Source of the DNA: Eleginops maclovinus
Lineage: Eukaryota; Chordata; Actinopteri; Perciformes; Eleginopidae
Direction: 5' to 3'
Length of the DNA: 64,000 nucleotides
Assembly: GCF_036324505.1 (NCBI RefSeq)
Contig: NC_086368.1
Coordinates: forward strand, 12,868,921-12,932,920
Shown: positions 1 through 40,800 of the stretch, in pieces
Numbering within the stretch: position 1 is the stretch's first letter
Layout of the letters: each line of letters begins with the position of its first letter
Notes under the pieces: generated by a model
What the model was told of the DNA's origin: nothing
Databases searched by the model: none
The model's input: the letters and a program-made list of their open reading frames with translations, nothing else
Made by a program: the position numbers and the translations under genes

Positions 1-29036
<29,036 letters not shown>

Positions 29037-32000
29037 TAGTCCTGAGCAGGTAAGAGAACTGAAAGAACAGCAACTCTTTCATTTATCATGAATCATGGTT
29101 CAGAGAAGTGCCATTAAACTCACAAATCTCAAATTACTGAATCTAAAAAAGGTTTTCCGTACACAGCTCTTGAATGCTAATGCATGGGCTGTACGTATTT
29201 GCTATGATACATTTAATGTTGCATGTTAAAATGGACCCCCTGGACTTCTACATTTAACTGCCCTGCTCATCAGTTATTACTTGGAAAAATGCAGATTGAT
29301 TCATACTTTGAGTTCCACAAGGTCTTTATTTAGCTTTCGTGTTCATTTATTCATCAAATATTAAAGCAGTATTAGTAGGAATCTATTGGGTTGGGAGCAG
29401 AACCTGTGTTAGAGAATAAAAACATCATTCGTTATTGGGTCTGGGCCCTCAGGTGGTTTGCAGAGTTTACAACAGAAAACCTGCCATCTGCCAGTGTGAA
29501 AGGACGGGTGTTGGTGAGGTTTCCCATGCTAAAAATAACAACTCTGGCCCTGACTGCACTGTGAGGCACTTAAGGCACAAACATACCAAACAATAGAGTC
29601 TGTCTTAGATCAACACTCTTTTTTGTTTTTTGCTATTGCTTCTTAAATCCCAGCTGAGGTGTAAAGACGATTACAAAAAAATATCTTGGTAAGACTTACA
29701 GTATATGACAATGGAGAATAAAATGAATATCGCTTTGGGGTTTTTACATCCTACTACTTTTCCTGTCACAGGCTTTATTCAGTAGTTCAAGTTAATAATA
29801 TTAAACATCACCTGTCTCAAGGACAACATTTATTTGGAAACTTCAGACTCAATTTTCAGAAATAAGGCTTTACTTAAATCAATCCTTAATCATATTCTAC
29901 TTTAGGTAGAACTTGTAATGTTGCTGACACCTTATATAACACTCCACCTGCAGACTGCTTTCTAAGCGCTTTCTGGCGAAATGTCAGGGCAAGTGTTTCA
30001 CAGTGTCTGTTTTACGTCCTAAGAAGTCTAAGTTTGGACCCAGAGTGTTCCATGCAGTTTCCAAACACAACAAGCTCTCAGTGAAGACACCGAAAATAAG
30101 ATGATTTGAGACATGTTCCTTATGGCTATTCTTGCATGACTCACCGGCTGCTGTCTCTCGCTCCCTGTTTCTCTCAAACTTATCTGACAGCTGCTCTTAC
30201 TTTTGTTTCTCTGTTTGTCTTTCTCTCTCCAGGCAGACGTTTCTTCTGAGGCCTCCTCTGTAAATCTGCATGCAGCTGATCACTGTCCTCCGCTCCTCTC
30301 CTTCCCCTCTTATCCTCACCTGCTGTAAACAGACCTTTATCTCTCCTGTGTCCCCTTTCCTTCCCCTGCTTGCTCCTCCTTTTTCTTCTTGTAAAATGAT
30401 GTGGGTTGTATGTGGGTATCAATAAGATCCATGGCAAGCACTGCATATCTAATGCACAACCTGGCAGCTTAAAATAATAGATATTGCTGCACACGATCCC
30501 CCATGAAAAGGGACCACAAAGAAAGTGCAGAGCTGTAAGTAACCACTAGTGTGTGCTGTTTGTCTCAGTGATGGTATCACACTGGACATAAAACCAGGAC
30601 AACTGTAAGCTAATGTTTGACTTTATCATTAATAGCATTGTAAAACATGCAAATGGATCTGAAAACTCCAAGATGTACAACATGAAAACAGTGAACCTCA
30701 AGCTCACGTTACTAATATCTACACTTTTGACTGCATGTTGTTTTTTGATGTTGGTCTTCAGCTTTTCTTGGGAATAACATGCAATAGGAAGAGAGCAAGT
30801 GAGGGTACATATTAACATGACATTTTTCAGTCTAAAATGTCCTCTAAGTCAATGTAAGGGGCTTTCTTAAATGAATTTAGTTTAATATATAAGGGCGGTA
30901 TAATTAAATATTTGCTAATTGTCAACAAACCTCCAAAAACCAACAGTTGGTACTCTGCCTGAGTATTGTGTTACCTGCCGAGCCTGCCTGTGGCTTTCAG
31001 TCTCAAGCTTATTCTGAAAAATACGTTAATCCTTTAAAAACATACCTTGAATAGATTGTTTCATTCGTACTAAAAGGCTTAATTTTCCTTGGAACAACTA
31101 GCCACTGTATTATTTAGGAAGCACTTCTAAACTATAAATAAATAGCGCATTTGTAAGGGACTATTTTCAGCCGTAGAATAATGTGAGTGTTGTAGAGTTT
31201 TGACAGCAGCAGGATGGTGTATGTGGGATTGATTCAAAGTAAGTGGCCGTGCCCTTTACAGTGTAATGAGTAAATATGTTATTCAATGCAGCAGTGTTTC
31301 TCATCGGCGTGCTTTTGTAACAACGGAAGTCATTTGCACAGAGGAAGCAGCTACTATATGTCAGGCTTTAGATTCCTGTTTCTACTAATCACTCACTTCT
31401 ATACTTATCGTTGTTTTTTGTCTTTGGTGGCATTTGTTGACAATAAGAAAATATGGAATATCACTGCACTATATAAATATTGCTCATTTGTGTCTCTCTC
31501 CCATTAACAAAACACCTGGCTTGTTATTATACTCTACTTGGAAAACTGTCAGTAGTCATAGTAACAATGACATGTAACGTGACATGTAGGTAGAGCAACA
31601 CTAAACTAAACATATGAACACCTGCCACAGTTAAAACTTGGCCAAGCCTTAATTTAGACAATAGACAATTTACCACATTTGTCCTTTTGTACTCAAATAA
31701 ACAAAGGACAATTAAGTTTATGCTGCATATACAGTCTGTATCTCCTCAAGACTCTTCAAGACACTACAGTTTTGTATTTTGCTACCCTTTGAGGATATAT
31801 TTCAGATACTTACATTCCATATTACACAGTTTTTTCCTCTAGTTCAATAAAGAAAACAACTGTCAGCCAAAAAAGTGTGTATCTCTATAGAATAACAAAT
31901 AAGTCACACTTTTTGTAAAGAACTTATAAGGTTTGATGGTTCTGGTAGTAGTGCTATCTCACCAAGCAGAGAAAGTATGGTCAATAAGGTACTAAGTTAA

Positions 32001-32631
32001 GATTGTTTAAAATAGAAACGCTCACATTTTCAGTGGTTAACGTCGTCACCGCATGTTGGACCTTGGTACACCGCACTGGTTTATCTGAAAAGCAACTTAA
32101 ATAAAAAAGTTAATTATACAACATATTTTTCCTGTTTTTAGAAAACTGACTCCTAGTAGAGAGACTTTTAAACTGTAAATCATACAAAACCTGCCTGTCA
32201 GGGATTGTCTGTGAGATATTCAGTCATTATCGTGTCAATCGAAAGCATGGCAGAGTGGGAAAAAAGGAATGGTGTAGCAAATATTTTTATACTGCTAATT
32301 CTAGTTTAAAAGAAATATATATATTATTTATCATTTGTCCTATTTTAAATGTGAATTATATGCTATATATTCTTGATTTATAGCAGTTGTTGAATGTGAA
32401 ACGTTTGCATATGCTTTGATGTGTGCTTGAAATGTTTTGGAATTTCAGATTTCCAATGTGTTATCATTGAATGAAAATGTCATCCAATATGAATTTGTTG
32501 AGCAGGGGATTATCGTTCTCCTCAGATTGAAACCAAAGCGCTGATTGAAGTGAGTCAGTTAAAGAGGCGGTCTGTGAAACATAAAGTAAGGGTTACTCTA
32601 GGTTATCTTCTGTTACAGCCCTGTCTTATCC

Positions 32632-32639
<8 letters not shown>

Positions 32640-32714
<75 letters not shown>
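32640..32714. repeat. (CA)37 microsatellite
   Basis: Pure CA dinucleotides within the inferred kif5a 3' UTR. A shorter imperfect TG tract follows at 32905-32936. Confidence 0.97.
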
Positions 32715-32719
<5 letters not shown>

Positions 32720-34300
32720 GCTAGTGCCTCATCAGGCAATAATTTGACTTTTGACCCCAAAATATAGATGTATTGCATATCCTGTTCTATTGGGTGCAGT
32801 CTGAGTTATCTGAGCAGATAAGTTGATTGACAGTTTACACACTACGGTTAAAATGCCCTTCAAACTCTCTCATGAAATTCCTGATCAACCAGTCAGGATG
32901 ACGGTGTGTGTGCGTGTGTGTGTGTGTGTGTGTGCGTGCTATATGTGTTGGGAGAGAAAAAGGAGCTGTATCTTCTTAGCAGACTCTCTCACTCTTTGAC
33001 TTTCGGCACTACTTTTTAACAAAACAGACCCGTAAAGCTTTCTATTACAGCCTGCAGATATAGTGCAAATCATTCAGAATACTTATAGTGTGCTTACTGG
33101 GTATAGGCACAGGGGACGAAGTCAGAGGGTTTGTGTTTAGAGGGGATCTAGAAATAAATTACACCTAAAGTATGTTTTTAATGAATTGTTACAGACAGGG
33201 GACCAGCAGGCTTGGTGTATTTGTTGCCATGTCATGAAAAAGAGCCAAGGTTTGTCTGGCACTTCATCATAGTAAACTATAATACTTTTATTGCAAGGGA
33301 AAAATGTAAGCATTTAGCTCCACTGCTGTTTCAAGTGTCTTCTCCAACACAATTTTAAATTGTCTGATGGATTCCATAGTTTGTTACCATTATTTTCCAA
33401 AATATAATGTATACATTAATATATTTTATAGCTATGACTGCAGAAGCTGTAAAGCCTTAGTTTATGTTTCCCAGCGACATATTTGTCCCCCATCTGAATA
33501 AATGCTCTGTATTTGAACTATTCCATGTATTAACCTTGTTTTCTCTTATGTTCATAAACGCTCTTCAACATAAAGTTGCTATACTCCTATACATCTTGTC
33601 TCTGTTCTTCCCCCGATTTGTTGTGTGTAGTTACCCGGTGAACATTTTACAATGCCTTGTACAAACTAAATTATTGCATTTAATAAATTGTGGGCTGTAA
33701 TCTGAAGCGTTACCAGAATATTTTCATTATATTGAGACTTAGAAATGCATGAAGCACTTTATCACAGTATTTTGTTTATGCTTTTTCTCTTTGTACCTCT
33801 TCACAAGGGGTAAAAAAGGACGTTGAACTTGAGAAGTGTCATGCTCTGTCTGAAGTAGACTGTGTTTGCATAACCTATAGAAACCATGCGTTGAATGTGA
33901 ATGACCTTTTCTGTCAATTTTCTGTTAATCAATGAAAACCACAACGAAAACAGCTGCTCCTGACATGCCCTATGGTTGTATACTGTTCTGTAAATGTTTG
34001 GATGATTGTAGAATTGATTTGCAGTGTTATTGTTATGTTTGTCTGACAGTAATTGTACACAAACAGAAAAAAAAATCTGGCAAGGTAAAACATATGTGAT
34101 ACTGTAGCCTAAATATGCAGAAATATAACTCTGACAAAGATGGTGAGGTGGAGTGGTTAAAAAAAGAAAACAGATGCAAAATGTGTTTGTTTGTACATGT
34201 GTGCGTTGGTGAGTTTGTTAAAGGCGTGTGATTTAGTGCATGCAGTATTCTTTTCTGTAGCTGCTGAGAAACAGTACTGTTATCTCATGAAACTCCTTTC

Positions 34301-34306
34301 AATAAA
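34301..34306 (+). promoter_or_regulatory. Distal polyadenylation signal AATAAA, kif5a
   Basis: The last canonical AATAAA before the intergenic gap; cleavage expected ~34315-34330. Earlier AATAAA copies at 31846, 33497 and 33682 could give shorter UTRs. Confidence 0.5.
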
Positions 34307-34325
34307 GAAGATCCTGTGTACATAT

Positions 34326-37300
34326 CATTATTTCACTGTCTTTTTTTCACTCCACTTGAAATGTGTTGGATTTTTCACTGCTATTACTAATTCTGTTGCA
34401 AAAAATATACTGAAATTACAGTGGAGACAAAAAAGAGTGTGTACCCCTATTTTATATATACTTGCATGTTGATGGAGAACCAAGAGAGGTAGCGTGTAAG
34501 CACTGACTTTAAGCTGATCATTTTAAAGAAACAAGATTTTTACGTGATGGATCTGTTTTATTCTGTTTGTTTTTCAATTCAACTAAATTGTAGGCATTGA
34601 TTTACTGTTAAGGAGTAACAACACGAGGCACCAGTGAGACGGTGACGCCAACCATGAACAATTCCAAGTCGAGCACACAGGACCCGGTTTGTTTTAATTA
34701 CTGTCCAAGGTAAACTCTTTGTAAACTAGGACACACAACACACTGATTGTACAACCAGTTTGTTTGGGCGAATGTCCTAAAACAAACACGTTTTTTTCAC
34801 ATCTCAAAGTCTCGCAGAATCCAGTGTCCAAAAACAATGTGTCTGGCATGTCTGGTGTCAATGAACCATGTATGACGGGTCTTTCTGTGTTTGAATTTAA
34901 TATACTTTACAGCTACATTCTTTAAACATGTTTCCACAGTGAGGGGGGTTTACGAACATGTATATTTTTCACTGAAAGTTCATCTTCATGCATCCCCTTT
35001 GCACCTTTGAGACATAAAAGTGTAGAAATACTCTGCTTTTAATAAAAGGTTGAGTTTATCATCCCCTCCCTCATAAAAAAGAATAATATGTATTTGTAAA
35101 TAACACAATGATGTTTCAACACCGTCCTCTTGTCCTCGTATTAAAATGAGATTGAGATGAGCACAGACACACATATCTTTCTGCAGAAGTCCTGCAGTGT
35201 CAAACTCTGCATAAGATTTAGCTCCATAGTGAAGGAAGGTCAAACCACGGAAGTGACATACATTTTGAAATTTGAAATCAAAGCAGCCAGAATCGATGTT
35301 TGTGCCTTTCACTCGGTATAGTAGAAAACCTTTGACCTGGATATCTGGGTTTCTTTCCACACACAAGCTCTGCTAAGTGGAAAGAGCAAAAAAATCAATA
35401 ATAAAATTCATGCTATGAATAAGTATTGCGATAACAGTTATTTGCTGGGAATAAATGAGACAATAGGACAAACTCCACTTTTGCTGCATGACCTCATACA
35501 TCCAGAGGAGGAGGAGAAAGGGGAACCTGTCCTGCCAAGGGCCAGGAGCCAAAAGGGCAAAGTGCAATATTCATTTGAGGAAAGGAGAGGACAGAGATCA
35601 CAAGAACAGTGACACAGACCTCCTTAAAAACACTCCGGCAACTCCCTCCAGCAGGTAACATCGATTCAAACACTACATGAGCCAGAGGCAGGAAGACTGT
35701 GAGTATAAACCTGAGACAATAGCACATGTTTATCGTGGAAGTATCAGGCATCTGACACTTATAAGATTATCTTAGAATTCATAGTTTCTGCTGTACAAAT
35801 TTAAGTTTGAAAAATGATCAAATAGGGAACAGATTGAAATCTAAATGTAGACACTGCAAACAGAAAGGTATTACATCAAAGTTGCATATTTGGTTTTTTG
35901 TTTTCCGATTTTTTAAACACTTTAAAAGTTCTTTCAATTGATGTGACTAAAAAATATTGTCTTTAAAGGAGTTCCTCTGATCGATCATGAACCACCAAAC
36001 TGTAAATATAACACAAGGGATCAATTTGAAAAGTTTGTTTTTGAAATTTGACTTCAGACAGTGGTTGTATACCTCCACACATCAATCCTTGAGTGTTTCT
36101 CAGTCTAGCTTAAGATAAAGCTCATTGTCACTATTAATTGTAACTATTCAATCAATACATCAATGCAGCTGTGACCTCTGATATCATGATGTGATTAAAT
36201 GGTCCTTTCTTTGATCATTTTAGAGTCTTAATTTGTCTCATGGTAGCTTTCATTTCTCCGGCTATCCACCTGAGACTGTAATATTAATCCTCATCAACAT
36301 TATATTGAGTTTAAGAAGCTGTGGTAATGGAGACACCAATTAAAGAACATGTATTATGATTACATGTATTATGAGGTTGTACTAATCCAAGCTCAATGTT
36401 CATATTTCAAACCTGTTAAATGTACACGAATATCTAAAAAAAAAACTCACTGCTGTGTAGTGTGTCGCAGTTTGCTATTTCATCATAAAAGAAAATAACA
36501 ACTCTACATGTTTTGAAACTCCCCGAAGTCTTTGGATTTTTAACCTCCAAAGGATATGGAGATGAGCCATAAACCCAAATCCAATTTCCTGATGGTGATG
36601 AAATGACACTTGCATTATGTTTTTCATATGAGATGATTCATTTATATTAAGGGGATTGACAATAGCATTTGAGTTATGGAATATGGAATTATGACTTGGC
36701 ATTCTTAAAATCAGTAAGACGGGCTGCAAGTGGGCAAGAGGAAAAAGAGTCTGACTGATTCCTAAATTTGATTCTTCACCCTCTAGGGTTGAACTGCTTA
36801 AAAACATATTTGTGTTCATCTCTGACTCTGCAGCCTCGTCATCTGAGGGCACATAATGTTTAATCTGTGCAAAACTTATCTGCTGTGTTGACATTTCTTG
36901 TGAGAGATGATCAAACAGCAAGGATTAGAAAATGAGGTCACTGTGTCTTTCACCTCTTTGTCTGTTTTCTGTGCATCTTATCTATAGAGTGTGAATTTAC
37001 TCTGGGAACTGGTACACCGCTTTATCAAGTGTTTACATTGTTAAGGTTAGTCTATGGTGATAACACTCTTGGTAGGGAAAAACACTTCAGGTAACTACCG
37101 TACAAAACCCCTGACCCCATGTATGTTCTTGCATGCATAAAAGCAGTTAATGCACTTTTCAAGTTTGAGAATACATAAAAAAGTTCCTCCAGACTGAGGC
37201 TCGTCCAGAATATTAATCTTATCGGACATGAGGCAACCTGCCAGCAATGGGCCTGTGACCTAATTTAATCTATTAATTTATAGCTTGAGATTCTAAACTC

Positions 37301-37741
37301 GGCAAGCTTTACTGTACTGTATACCTCCTCATGGGTAAATTCACAATAAATCACATACGGTAGGGTGGAAAACTTTTGCTGCACTGCCCTCCATTGTAGG
37401 TGTTGAACATGTTGTACCTCTGTCCTGTTGTGTCATAGCTATTCAAGCAGAGGAAACATCTTTTATTGGGGTGAGTCAGTCCGTGGAGGGCACTGTTCCT
37501 GTACAGATTTATCAGAGATATTAACTATGTTTGTATCTAAATTGTAGTTAGTAAGGTTGACACAGGGTCCGTTATGGCTGTAATGTTCTCCCCTCCTGAC
37601 TGGACCAACAAGAAAAAAAGGCTAGATTTGGCAAACGTGCGCCTGGCAGTATTAATCAATCTCATTGCACAATGTGTTACCCAATGAACTGCTATTATCA
37701 TTTATTTTGCTATTGAGATGCACCTCTTACTGTGTATCTAC
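34326..37741. other. kif5a-soat2 intergenic region / soat2 upstream region
   Basis: About 3.4 kb. Two weak candidates are listed elsewhere: a possible soat2 non-coding exon ending at 35654, and a minus-strand open stretch (34986-35387) with a good acceptor. Nothing else is recognised. Confidence 0.5.
35500..35654 (+). other. Possible soat2 5' non-coding exon
   Basis: A purine- and GC-richer island (CCAGAGGAGGAGGAGAAAGG and onward) ends at a consensus donor CAG|GTAACA (35655). It could splice to the acceptor TCTACAG at 37735-37741, 62 nt upstream of the soat2 ATG. The left edge is arbitrary. Inference only. Confidence 0.35.
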
Positions 37742-37803
37742 AGGTTGTCCTCTTAAGATACAGAAGATAGTCCTTGGTGTTGTGGCTTCATTCAGTGTTA
37801 ACC

Positions 37804-37882
37804 ATGACAACTCCAGAGACACCTAACCGAGTGGTGCATCGAAACATAAAGACCCATCAGTCAGAGGAGCTCTCCGGTCCTG
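37804..37882 (+). CDS. soat2: soat2 exon 1 coding part
   Basis: [20 protein letters not shown] and EELSGP plus one base, donor GTATGG. Cytosolic N-terminus, poorly conserved. Chosen for the ACCATGA context and phase match with exon 2; an upstream ATG-free frame reaches an acceptor at 37741. Confidence 0.7.
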
Positions 37883-40800
37883 GTATGGTCAAATATATAT
37901 TCTACAGTTTTATTTTCCTTCTATGTTTCTCTCTGAATATTAATCCATGTGTAATATGTACAGAATATTTGACTGATTCAACTTTTCATTTCTCTCAGCA
38001 GCTGGAAACCGTAATAATGTGCTAGAAGAAGATCTAAAACAGTGGCAGAAACATGCACAGGTAAATACTTTCATAATGGTGTTGGTAATGTAACTACATT
38101 ATTGCTTCTTTAAAGTAATGTTACCTATTACATTTGATTATAATTACTTTCTAACAGTGGCGGGCCGTGCATTTCACACCTAGGCCTTCAGTGATGTCCT
38201 ACACAGTCCTACCTGAATTATTCCACCTCTTAATACCATCATTATGACGCCATGGCTCTACAAACTATACATTTAGACAGAAACGCAGTATAACCGGGCG
38301 TTGCATCACCTTAACATAGTCAAGTACAACAGAGTTATATTAATATTTCTGAAGCATTTATAATGAATACATCAGCATATTTACAGTTAACTTAATTAAT
38401 CAGATTATCTGACAAACCGCTCCTTGACACCTGTGTCCGTCACATAACGCAGGACAAGTGCCAGCTGTGCTACATTACCCACATCTGACGTCTCGTCCAC
38501 CATAACAGCGACAAAGGGTGCTTTTTTAATCTTCATTTTGATCTCTTCTCCCATCACTTCAGCAATAGCATAAATCAGGTCGTTTTGTATTTTGCCTGAA
38601 GTCCCAGTAAACATGTTGTTTGTGTACAGGTGGTAATGCAAATCTGTGTTGTTCTCAGCACGAAAAGAAAGAAGCTCCACGTAGTTTCCTCTGTTTCTGG
38701 ACTCGGCGCTTTCATCGTGTCCCCTAAATGAAAGTTCCTGTTTACCCAAAAACAGGACACAATCAATCAGTCTTTCAATATTTCCCTATTTTTGTTCACC
38801 CTTTCGTTGTGGAGCTCCGTTTCCCTGGGCACTTGTTCGTTGAGCTGTAGATCCACTCGGGTGTCCCCAAAGCTTTACAAAAGCACCAGTGCTTCCAAGT
38901 GCCCAGCTGTGCTTTGGTGTCTCGCTGCTGCCTTGGTTAGACAACTCAAGTTTGCAAATTTAGTGTGGCTCCAAACACCAAATCGATCAGTTGCAAATAC
39001 CAGGCATTCCCGGCAGTACAATTTGCAGTGCCTCTCGGAGGCTGTGAGCCAGGGGTACCGCTCGTAGTTTCCCTGCTGTGCTAGGCTCGCTAGCGTTGGA
39101 GTTGGTCGTTCCCTTTTCAAGATGTGTAGCTTTACTTGAAAAGTTCGTTTTGAAAATGGCGTTGTAATTATATCTTCTACCAAATTGATCTCTTGTCCTC
39201 CTTCAGCCATTGTGGGTTGAAAAAAATAGCTTGTAGAAATCTACACAAATTAGCTCGCTCAAGTTCTAATTCTGTTTGCTAGCTTTGCCCATATAGTCTA
39301 GACCAGGGGTTTTCAACTGGTTTTGTCCCAGGGACCACCATTCGGACTAGAAAGCAATCCGCGGCCCACTGATGTGCCTGCGCGTGCGCGTGTGTATTTG
39401 GTGTTACATGCATAGCTCAATGCATGAAACATGAAAGAGAGGCCACGCAGATTTTATAATAATAAAAGTAGATTTATTAAATTAAATTAAATTAAAGATT
39501 ATTTTAAAGAAAGAACAAAGAATAATAAAGTGTTGTGCAATTCAGTATTGGGAAAAGTAACTAAAAATGTCATGCAAAGTCAGTCTAGGTGTGTGACAAA
39601 ACAACAACGGAGAACAAAAATCCAACAACACCGGAGAACCAAAATCCAACAAATGAAGACCAAGGCAGCCTCAACTGCTGGCTGGTCAGGGCTTTTATAA
39701 CCCAGCCAGGACAGACCTGTCACCAATCACCTGCTGTAGAGACAGAGAGATTGAGAAAAGCAGAGAGAGATTGAGAAAAGCAGGGAGAGAGAACATGCTT
39801 ACCATTAACACAGGGCGGGGCCTAAACCCGCCAGGGTCGTAACAGTGAAAACATGGGAGAATTAGGCCTACCTGTCAGTGTGATATCTGGGCGTGGTGAA
39901 GTCCACACAGCCTGTCTATTCGTGGCGAAATGGTAGACAGAGACAGTCTCATGTCATTCTCTGGATCAAGCCTAGCCCTGTACTTATTCTTTAAGTACGC
40001 CAGTGTAGAAAAACCACTCTCACACAGGTATGTGGTTGGAAAGGGCAAAAGACACCTCATTGCTTTTGCAGCAAGCTGTGGAAATTCTGTCTGGCAACTT
40101 ATCCAGAATTTAACAAGGGGCTGTGTGTCGTACATATGCCTCCTGACAGAGTCTGTGGACATCTCAATCAGCTTATCCTCTTCCACAGCCGTCAGACTTG
40201 ACCCTACTGATGCATCGTCACTGAATGGGAGCAGGATCCACTTGCTGTCACGGCGCCACTCTTCCGAATCAGTGAAGTACTTTGCGAATTGACGCATAAG
40301 CTTCCTCAAATGCTCACATATAGTGTCGTTGATGTCAGTGCTGTCAGGGTATTCCTCAACTGAAGGAAACATCGCCAAGTTATTGCTCTCCACTCGTTCG
40401 ATCCACTTTGACATTTTTTTCACAAATGCGTCGAGCTTCTCGTAGAGCTGCATGACGTTTGCATCTCTCCCTTGCATGGAGCTGTTCAACTTGTTCAGCT
40501 CTGCAAAAACATCTGTGAGGTACGCCAGCTTAGTTAACCAGTAACTATCGTTGAAATTGGAAGCCAGATCAGAATGCTTCTCGCACAAGAACTCGTAGAT
40601 AGCTCCGCGTAGTTCAAACACACGGGCGAGCACAGCGCCGCGAGACAGCCAACGCACCTCTGAATGATAAAGGAGAGAGCTGTGTTCACTTCCCAAGTCA
40701 TGGCATAGGGATGAAAACAGGCGTGTATTCAATGCGTTTCGTTTTATGAAGTTGACCGTCTTGACAACGACATCAAACACACCACTGAGCTCAACACTGA

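Larger units (their letters stand above)
29037..34325 (+). other. kif5a: kif5a 3' UTR with one intron
   Basis: After the stop the exon runs 13 nt to donor CAG|GTAAGA (29050). A strong acceptor (TTTCTCTCTCCAG, ending 30232) starts a terminal UTR exon from 30233. Polyadenylation signals lie at 31846, 33497, 33682 and 34301. A (CA)n tract sits inside. The 29050-30232 intron holds nothing recognised. Extent is inferred; no transcript is available. Confidence 0.55.

Noticed and set aside
30180..30494. 104-codon minus-strand ORF rich in Arg/Lys
   Set aside because: Shadow of a pyrimidine-rich splice acceptor and UTR region.
32550..32747. Thr-His repeat ORF
   Set aside because: Translation of the (CA)n tract in the inferred kif5a 3' UTR.
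36475..36921. 148-codon minus-strand ORF between kif5a and soat2
   Set aside because: AT-rich, no recognisable domain, no good flanking splice sites; probably chance.
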